This document shows positions 11,055 to 15,661 of a stretch of 15,661 nt of DNA, in pieces. Source of the stretch: an uncultured Lachnospiraceae bacterium (GTDB lineage Bacteria; Bacillota; Clostridia; Lachnospirales; Lachnospiraceae); contig CALDLG010000203.1 of the NCBI GenBank assembly GCA_937910785.1, forward strand, positions 1-15,661, written 5' to 3'. The first letter of the stretch is position 1. The number at the start of each line of letters is the position of its first letter. Both the position numbers and the translations under genes were made by a program. A model generated the notes under the pieces. It was not told the DNA's origin and ran no database searches. It saw nothing but the letters and a program-made list of their open reading frames with translations.

Positions 11055-11081
11055 TTAGCACTCGACAAAGCCGAGTGCTAA
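11055..11081. promoter_or_regulatory. CIRCE operator (HrcA binding site)
   Basis: TTAGCACTC-N9-GAGTGCTAA matches the CIRCE consensus exactly. It lies seven bases upstream of the -35 box of htpG. HrcA bound here would be expected to hold htpG off until heat or protein-folding stress. CIRCE is classically found at hrcA-grpE-dnaK-dnaJ and groESL. Confidence 0.95.
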
Positions 11082-11188
11082 CAACATGCTGTAATTTCTC
11101 TGTTTTACAGGCTTTTTCTCATTTCTAAATTTTTTCTAAACTGACGCCCCCTCAGGCTTCACGCGCCATAGCCTTCCGGCGGCACGAA

Positions 11189-12250
11189 TCAGCCATAGGC
11201 GTTATTAAAAATCTCCCAGAAATCAGCCGTCACAACATTTTCATCATGAATAAAACCAATGCTTTCCCACAGCTCCTCATTCAGTTTTCTCGTCAGTGTC
11301 TCCACGAAAGCGTCATATTCCTGACCGAACACTTCCTTTTTCCGTTTGTCCACGATCTTGATCTTATTGCTGTCCGTCTCTTCTTTATCAAAGGTACTGA
11401 TGCATTTGATAATATGATATCCCTCTTCCGTTTCCACCACTTCGCTGATTTCGCCCGTTCCGAGATTAAACGCCGCTTTTTCAAGCACCGGGTCCATTTC
11501 CCCCTTTCCGAAGGAAAAGGCGCTCTTTTCTCCTTCGTTATAGTGCCGGATCAGCTCGTCAAAGTCCTCTCCCGCCATGGCTTTTTCCTGCACTTCACAG
11601 GCCGTCCTCCAGGTATCCTCTCTGGCCTTTTCCGTATATTCGATTTTCCGGCCGGTCCCATCCGTCGCATAGGTCTTCAACAGAATCTGCTGAACCTTGA
11701 TGGTCCTCGCCTCATCGTCACTGATCTCCGGATTGATATCCTTGATAATATACTGATATACCTTATTGGCCAGAGCGTATTCCCGGTAAAGTCCCTCAAT
11801 CGTTTTCCGGTCGACACCCATGGCTTCGACCTCCGTCTCGTTCAGAGAGGCGAAATAAACTTCCGCAAGATACTCCGTCTGTTCCTTCTCTTCTTTCGTC
11901 AGCTCAACCTGGTATTTTTCCGCCATCAGATTCATCGTCTTGATCTGCGCAATCTGTGCCAGTGCAATATCCTTCACGTTCTGCTCCAACGTCATGTCAC
12001 CCAGATGAATATTCCAGATCTCCGTTCCATAAACGCTCTCGTATTGATTCTGGATGTTGGTCAGATAGACCATCATTTCCGGAAGGGTACAGGAAATCGT
12101 CTCGATACGGAACACTTCATCCCTGTCAAAACCTGTCGTCAGTACGACCTTCATGCCTTCTCCTCCGTTACCCGCACAGCCTGTCATGACAGACAGCAGC
12201 GCCGACAGCGATAAAAGCAGAGCGGCCGCTTTTTTTCTTTTTCCTATCAT
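11189..12250 (-). CDS. PrsA-like peptidyl-prolyl cis-trans isomerase lipoprotein, 353 aa
   Basis: The N-terminus is a lipoprotein signal: basic MIGKRKK, a hydrophobic stretch and the lipobox VMTGC with Cys25. A helical chaperone-like region follows (about 55-180, SurA/PrsA type), then a parvulin-like domain (about 183-287: IKVQQILLKTY, AMAGEDFDELIRHYNEG, FGKGEMDPVLEKAAFNLGTG, EEGYHIIKCIS). Proteins of this type sit on the outer face of the membrane and help fold exported proteins. GAGGA lies nine bases before ATG 12250. The gene starts 48 bp after the PHP gene ends, so the two probably share a transcript. It lies upstream of htpG, another folding factor, but htpG has its own promoter. PrsA identity is a family-level assignment. 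Confidence 0.88.
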   Translation of the reverse strand: MIGKRKKAAALLLSLSALLSVMTGCAGNGGEGMKVVLTTGFDRDEVFRIETISCTLPEMMVYLTNIQNQYESVYGTEIWNIHLGDMTLEQNVKDIALAQIAQIKTMNLMAEKYQVELTKEEKEQTEYLAEVYFASLNETEVEAMGVDRKTIEGLYREYALANKVYQYIIKDINPEISDDEARTIKVQQILLKTYATDGTGRKIEYTEKAREDTWRTACEVQEKAMAGEDFDELIRHYNEGEKSAFSFGKGEMDPVLEKAAFNLGTGEISEVVETEEGYHIIKCISTFDKEETDSNKIKIVDKRKKEVFGQEYDAFVETLTRKLNEELWESIGFIHDENVVTADFWEIFNNAYG

Positions 12251-12298
12251 CGTTTCTCTGTCCTCTGTTTTACAATTCTACGTTCGAAATTCGTCTGC

Positions 12299-13063
12299 TC
12301 AGTCCGCATCCAGACATTTTCCGTCTTTCCGATACCAGTATTCACCATTTGTCAGCATATAATCCTCTCCCGTCAGAACCGCTCTGATATAATCCGCCGC
12401 GGATGTAATTTTCCGGCGGAAAGCAATGCCGCCGCCAAACAACGTTGTTCGATGCACATCGGAGCCCGCCGTCAGCGGCAGATGATGTTCCCCCGCATAA
12501 GCAATGGCTTTTCTGTCAAACTCCGGATCATTATGAGCAATGCTTGCCGAATTGGAATGCGTGGCATTGATGCCCTCAACGCCGTCAATCCAGTCCGGGA
12601 AAAGCCGCACCTGCGGAATATAGCTCTCCTCTCTGTACGGATGCGCATGAATCACCATCCCGCCGCCCGCATGCACGAGCGCATACTGTTCCTTCACATC
12701 CGCATAACGAATGGCCGGATTGGCAAGCATCCATTCTTTATCGACACCGTAGATCAGGAATTCCGTTCCGAGAAAACCCGCCTCATAACCGAAAAAAACA
12801 TCCAGTCCGATCCTTTCGCCTTCCTCTCTGGCATTTTCATACCCTGTGCAGAATTCCCCGACCCATTCCTTCCATGCCAGACTCCTGTCAACTGCCGTAT
12901 TACCGCCCCAGTTATGATCTGTTACAAAAATACCGGCATAGCCGTAATCCTTACAGGCCCTCGCCATTTCCTTTCCTGTACTGCGGGCGCAGGCGCTTCC
13001 TTCGGAAGTATGCAGGTGGGTCTCATACAGATAAGGATATTCCTTTTTGATTCGTTCATACAT
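12299..13063 (-). CDS. PHP-domain metal-dependent phosphoesterase, 254 aa
   Basis: The protein carries the PHP signature motifs in order: ETHLHTSEGS (14-23), FVTDHN (46-51), FFGYEAGF (90-97), VIHAHPYR (137-144), the histidine in IAHNDP (175-180), and AGSDVHRT (199-206). These histidines and aspartates bind two or three metal ions. Family members include histidinol-phosphatases, polymerase-linked exonucleases and stand-alone phosphoesterases; the substrate of this one cannot be told from sequence. The length is right for a complete single-domain enzyme. AGGA lies 11 bases before ATG 13063, somewhat far. The upstream region holds two short hairpins and a MITE-like insertion. Confidence 0.88.
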   Translation of the reverse strand: MYERIKKEYPYLYETHLHTSEGSACARSTGKEMARACKDYGYAGIFVTDHNWGGNTAVDRSLAWKEWVGEFCTGYENAREEGERIGLDVFFGYEAGFLGTEFLIYGVDKEWMLANPAIRYADVKEQYALVHAGGGMVIHAHPYREESYIPQVRLFPDWIDGVEGINATHSNSASIAHNDPEFDRKAIAYAGEHHLPLTAGSDVHRTTLFGGGIAFRRKITSAADYIRAVLTGEDYMLTNGEYWYRKDGKCLDAD

Positions 13064-13107
13064 TTGAAACCAGGTCCTTTCACGCCATATCCGATTGCGC
13101 AGAACAA

Positions 13108-13149
13108 AATGCCTTCGGCATTATGTTCGGAAGAACCTTCGGTTCTTCC
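13108..13149. other. Two tandem short hairpins upstream of the PHP gene
   Basis: AATGCC-TTC-GGCATT (13108-13122) and GGAAGAACC-TTC-GGTTCTTCC (13129-13149), both with a three-base TTC loop closed by CC/GG. Neither has a T-tract on either strand. They lie in the likely 5' region of the PHP gene, 25 bp from the MITE-like element. Confidence 0.55.
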
Positions 13150-13174
13150 ACTCTGTGTCGGAATTTCCTATTAC

Positions 13175-13479
13175 GGTTCAGGTGTCAAAAGGTGCGATAA
13201 ATAAACTGTAAAGGCAGATTGCACAAAATATTCGCGCCGCGGTCTTGCGCAGGAATATGAGATTTTCTTAATGTTCTGTTCAATACTTAGCAATTTCGGG
13301 ACATGGAAGTCCCGGAAAGCCCGATTCGAGCCCGGATGGCGAGTATCGGGCGGTTGCGTCCGCATATCATAACGTTGGCAGAATATTTAGAAAATCCATT
13401 TTCCGAAGTCAGACGCAAGGGAATATTTTGTACAATCTGCCAATAAGAATTGTATATCGCACCTTTTGACACCTGAACC
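13175..13479. mobile_element. MITE-like non-autonomous element, 305 bp
   Basis: The ends are a 25-bp perfect terminal inverted repeat starting GGTTCAGGTGTCAAAAGG. After a 13-bp variable stretch the repeat resumes (GGCAGATTG, then ACAAAATATTC with one mismatch before it), and weaker pairing continues (GATTTTCT) to about 110 bp from each end. CTATTAC occurs directly at both outer borders (13168-13174 and 13480-13486), a 7-bp target duplication. No transposase is encoded. It inserted right behind the ilvE terminator. Confidence 0.85.
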
Positions 13480-13487
13480 CTATTACA

Positions 13488-13518
13488 TCAAAAAGCGCAG
13501 GCCATACCGCCTGCGCTT
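13488..13518 (-). terminator. Rho-independent terminator of ilvE
   Basis: On the minus strand AAGCGCAGG (13518-13510) pairs perfectly with CCTGCGCTT (13501-13493), then a short T-tract. Confidence 0.88.
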
Positions 13519-13526
13519 CGTTCATA

Positions 13527-14552
13527 CTATTTTATAACGTGAATCCAGCCTTCCGGCGCTTCGATGCGCCCCATCTGAATTCCTGTCAAAGTATCGTATA
13601 ATTTCTTCGTCACAGGTCCCATCTCCGTCATGCCGCTCGGAAATACGATTTCCTTTCCATGGTCTACCACCTTGCCGACCGGAGAGATAACCGCTGCCGT
13701 ACCGCAGAGGCCGCATTCGGCAAAATCTTCGATTTCTTTAAGCGCAACAGGCCGTTCCTCCACTTCAAGTCCGAGGTAGTCCTTCGCAACGGTTACAAGC
13801 GAACGGCGCGTGATGGAAGGCAGAATGCTGTCCGATTTCGGTGTTACTATCTTATTGTCTTTCGTAACAAAAAGGAAATTGGCTCCGCCGGTTTCTTCCA
13901 CATAGGTTCTCGTTCCGGCATCCAGATACATGTTCTCATCAAATCCCTCTTCGTGTGCGGTCACAATCGCATACAGGCTCATCGCATAATTCAGTCCCGC
14001 CTTGATATGTCCCGTACCATTCGGCGCCGCCCTGTCAAAATCGCTCACTTTGATCGTCAATGGCTTCGCGCCGCCTTTAAAATAAGGTCCGACAGGTGTC
14101 GTAAAGATTCTGAACTGATATTCCTCCGCCGGCTTTACGCCGATTACGGCAGAACTTCCGAACATATACGGCCGGATATACAGCGTCGCTCCCGAACCAT
14201 ATGGGGGGACATAGGCCTCGTTGGCCGCTACGGTCTGCGTCACCGCTTCAACAAAACGCTCCTTCGGAAAAACAGGCATTTCCAGTCTCTTACAGGAATC
14301 TTCCATACGCTGTCCGTTAAGATCGGGACGGAAGGTAACAATATGGCCGTCTTCCGTCGTATAAGCCTTTAATCCCTCAAAACAGGTCTGTGCATACTGT
14401 AATACACCCGCACATTCATTCATCGTAATCGATGCGTCGGAAATCAATGCGCCCTCATCCCATGCACCGTTTTTATAGTTTGCCACGAACCGCTTATCCG
14501 TCTCATGATATCCGAATCCGAGATTCGCCCAGTCCATATTTTTCTTCTCCAT
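13527..14552 (-). CDS. ilvE: Branched-chain-amino-acid aminotransferase, 341 aa
   Basis: A PLP-dependent class IV (fold type IV) aminotransferase that makes leucine, isoleucine and valine from their 2-oxo acids with glutamate, or runs in reverse for breakdown. Visible signatures are AQTCFEGLKAY (54-64), the PLP-lysine region NGTGHIKAGLNYA with Lys184, YVEETGGANFLFV, ILPSITRRSL and ECGLCGTAAVISPVG. The length is typical of the eukaryotic-like BCAT branch found in many Clostridia. The start is taken at ATG 14552 (MEKKNMDWANLGFGYHETDK); GGAG lies only two bases before it, so ATG 14537 (MDWANLG), which has GGAG nine bases upstream, is an alternative. It has its own promoter and terminator, hence a single-gene transcript. 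Confidence 0.95.
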   Translation of the reverse strand: MEKKNMDWANLGFGYHETDKRFVANYKNGAWDEGALISDASITMNECAGVLQYAQTCFEGLKAYTTEDGHIVTFRPDLNGQRMEDSCKRLEMPVFPKERFVEAVTQTVAANEAYVPPYGSGATLYIRPYMFGSSAVIGVKPAEEYQFRIFTTPVGPYFKGGAKPLTIKVSDFDRAAPNGTGHIKAGLNYAMSLYAIVTAHEEGFDENMYLDAGTRTYVEETGGANFLFVTKDNKIVTPKSDSILPSITRRSLVTVAKDYLGLEVEERPVALKEIEDFAECGLCGTAAVISPVGKVVDHGKEIVFPSGMTEMGPVTKKLYDTLTGIQMGRIEAPEGWIHVIK

Positions 14553-14591
14553 AACTCCTATCGCTCCTTCCTCTTCCCCTGTAATATACCT

Positions 14592-14619
14592 ATTTTATAC
14601 TTTTATCGCCAAAAGTCAA
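14592..14619 (-). promoter_or_regulatory. ilvE promoter (TTGACT-16-TAAAAT)
   Basis: On the minus strand TTGACT (14619-14614) and TAAAAT (14597-14592), 16-bp spacer. The -35 box overlaps the TGA stop of the upstream kinase gene. No T-box or leader-peptide attenuator is seen in the roughly 35-nt leader. Confidence 0.7.
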
Positions 14620-15661
14620 GCCTGCAGTATGGAAGAAACGATTTCCATGGCAACATCATAGGCAAAATCATTCACCGCTTTTTCGCACAGTCTGAGCAAT
14701 TTCCGGTTCCCTTCCGTTAAATGATATTTTTTCAGTTCCGCAATGCTTTCCAGGACGCCGTCTCCGTCAAAATCATCCAGCTGCTGATGCAGAAGCTCCA
14801 GCTTTTTCCTCCACTCCTCCTCGGTAATCTTCGGCTTTCCCTCCGGCCCCTCTTCTTTTTCCACGATAACCTCCGGCGCCTCCGTTTCCAGATACCGGTC
14901 CAGATTCTCTCCGAGCGTCCGCATCATACTGAACAGAATTGGCGACTGCACCTCGACTTCCTCCTGCTTACCGGCTTTGCTCTTTTTCTCCAGCTCAAAG
15001 GCCTCCTCGGCCAGCTCATCGGCTCCCACATTCCGGGCATTTCCTTTAAGCGCGTGTACAATAATCGCATAGCCCGACACATCCTCTTTCGCAAGCATCT
15101 TTTTTAACTGCTCTTCCTTTTCATGCAGGATTTCACGAAAATCGCGCAGCACCTTCTCATACAGGGGACGGCTTCCGCCCATATATTTCAGGCCGTTTGC
15201 CGCATTAATTCCCATATCCGTCAGTTTTTCCTCGTTCAGGCCGCCGCCGTCCTCTTCCCCGCCGGACAGCTCTTCGTCCTCCGTCAGATATACGAGTTCT
15301 TTTGGCAGATACTGGATCAGCATATCCTCCAGCTTATCCGGCTCAATCGGTTTCGACAGATAGTCCTCGAAGCCGGCGTCGAGATAGAATTCCCTGGCTC
15401 CCACAACCGCGTTTGCCGTCAATGCGATGACAGGAATGTTTCTGGATGGGTTATCCTCCAGCTCCCGGATGGCATGAAGCGTCTGTACGCCGTCCATCAC
15501 CGGCATCATATGATCCATACAGATCAGATGATATTCTTTCCGTTTCAGCATTTCAAGACATTCTCCGCCGCTGGAGGCAACATCGATCTGCAGCTTCGTC
15601 TTCCGAAGAAGGTCCTGCGCTACGGCAAGGTTCATCGCATTGTCATCCACCACAAGGATCT
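14616..15661 (-). CDS. Hybrid sensor kinase, C-terminal part (receiver and HPt domains), partial
   Basis: The frame enters from the right edge (ILVVDDNAMNLAVAQDLL), so the start and the kinase part are outside the window. The first 115 or so residues are a receiver domain: acidic pocket VVDDN, phospho-acceptor Asp in LICMDHMMPVMDG, ALTAN, and the conserved Lys in DYLSKPIEP. After an acidic Gly-rich linker comes an HPt domain with the phosphorylatable His in IVHALKGNARNVGA. The C-terminal 100 residues are helical, with no known domain. The protein would relay phosphate from a histidine kinase through Asp to His. A stand-alone receiver-HPt protein is possible but less likely, because the frame is open at the edge with no start context. 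Confidence 0.85.
   Translation of the reverse strand, partial: ILVVDDNAMNLAVAQDLLRKTKLQIDVASSGGECLEMLKRKEYHLICMDHMMPVMDGVQTLHAIRELEDNPSRNIPVIALTANAVVGAREFYLDAGFEDYLSKPIEPDKLEDMLIQYLPKELVYLTEDEELSGGEEDGGGLNEEKLTDMGINAANGLKYMGGSRPLYEKVLRDFREILHEKEEQLKKMLAKEDVSGYAIIVHALKGNARNVGADELAEEAFELEKKSKAGKQEEVEVQSPILFSMMRTLGENLDRYLETEAPEVIVEKEEGPEGKPKITEEEWRKKLELLHQQLDDFDGDGVLESIAELKKYHLTEGNRKLLRLCEKAVNDFAYDVAMEIVSSILQA

Noticed and set aside
10954..11188. A riboswitch or small gene between htpG and the lipoprotein gene
   Set aside because: Apart from the CIRCE site, the htpG promoter and a weak CTGTAA/TTACAG hairpin near 11090 there is no conserved fold or reading frame that I can support.
13310..13350. 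tRNA-like TTCGAGCCCGG stretch in the MITE interior
   Set aside because: It resembles a T-arm only locally. No acceptor, D or anticodon arm can be built around it.

Overview
The window looks like chromosome of a low-to-mid GC Gram-positive anaerobe of the class Clostridia, most likely Lachnospiraceae. This is inferred from strong AGGAGG-type ribosome sites, sigma-A promoters with consensus spacing, a perfect CIRCE operator, an HtpG with an acidic insertion, and the style of ilvE and of the interrupted surface/spore-type gene. No rRNA, tRNA or CRISPR array is visible.

The window has two parts. Positions 1 to about 7915 are the right-hand portion of an AT-rich integrated element (prophage, ICE or IME; the left end is outside the window). 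From about 7916 to the end is host chromosome, visibly GC-richer, with every gene on the minus strand.

Element, left to right: (i) 1-2480, a mosaic of duplicated small-gene modules. Three plus-strand small genes (171-431, 951-1121, 2071-2346) share one promoter and 5'-leader design with a conserved hairpin. Minus-strand small genes alternate with them, and a 39-bp repeat, a repeated start box and a 61-bp direct repeat tie the modules together. (ii) 2500-3226, a lambda-like switch: Cro-like gene and repressor facing away from each other, with three operator copies. (iii) 3389-4107, a HicA/HicB toxin-antitoxin operon with its own palindromic operator. (iv) 4259-4654, an unusual membrane-anchored ribbon-helix-helix/zinc-ribbon protein. 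(v) 4670-6019, a second, unrelated lambda-like switch (frameshifted Cro-like gene, repressor, ImmA-like protease). (vi) 6179-6463, an orphan HicB-like protein without its DNA-binding domain. (vii) 6515-7894, a large serine recombinase that ends about 20 bp from the right attachment junction.

The element sits inside a host gene whose first 171 codons survive at 8428-7916 (minus strand). I place it, from memory of homologues, in a Lachnospiraceae peptidoglycan-binding/sporulation-type family. Excision would rejoin that gene.

Host part, in transcription order from the right edge: the C-terminal end of a hybrid sensor kinase (receiver plus HPt), ilvE with its own promoter and terminator, a 305-bp MITE-like element with a 7-bp target duplication, a PHP-domain phosphoesterase and a PrsA-like peptidyl-prolyl isomerase lipoprotein (probably one operon), htpG behind a CIRCE element and ending in a strong terminator, a 168-bp element with 40-bp perfect inverted repeats, and the promoter and 5' part of the interrupted gene.
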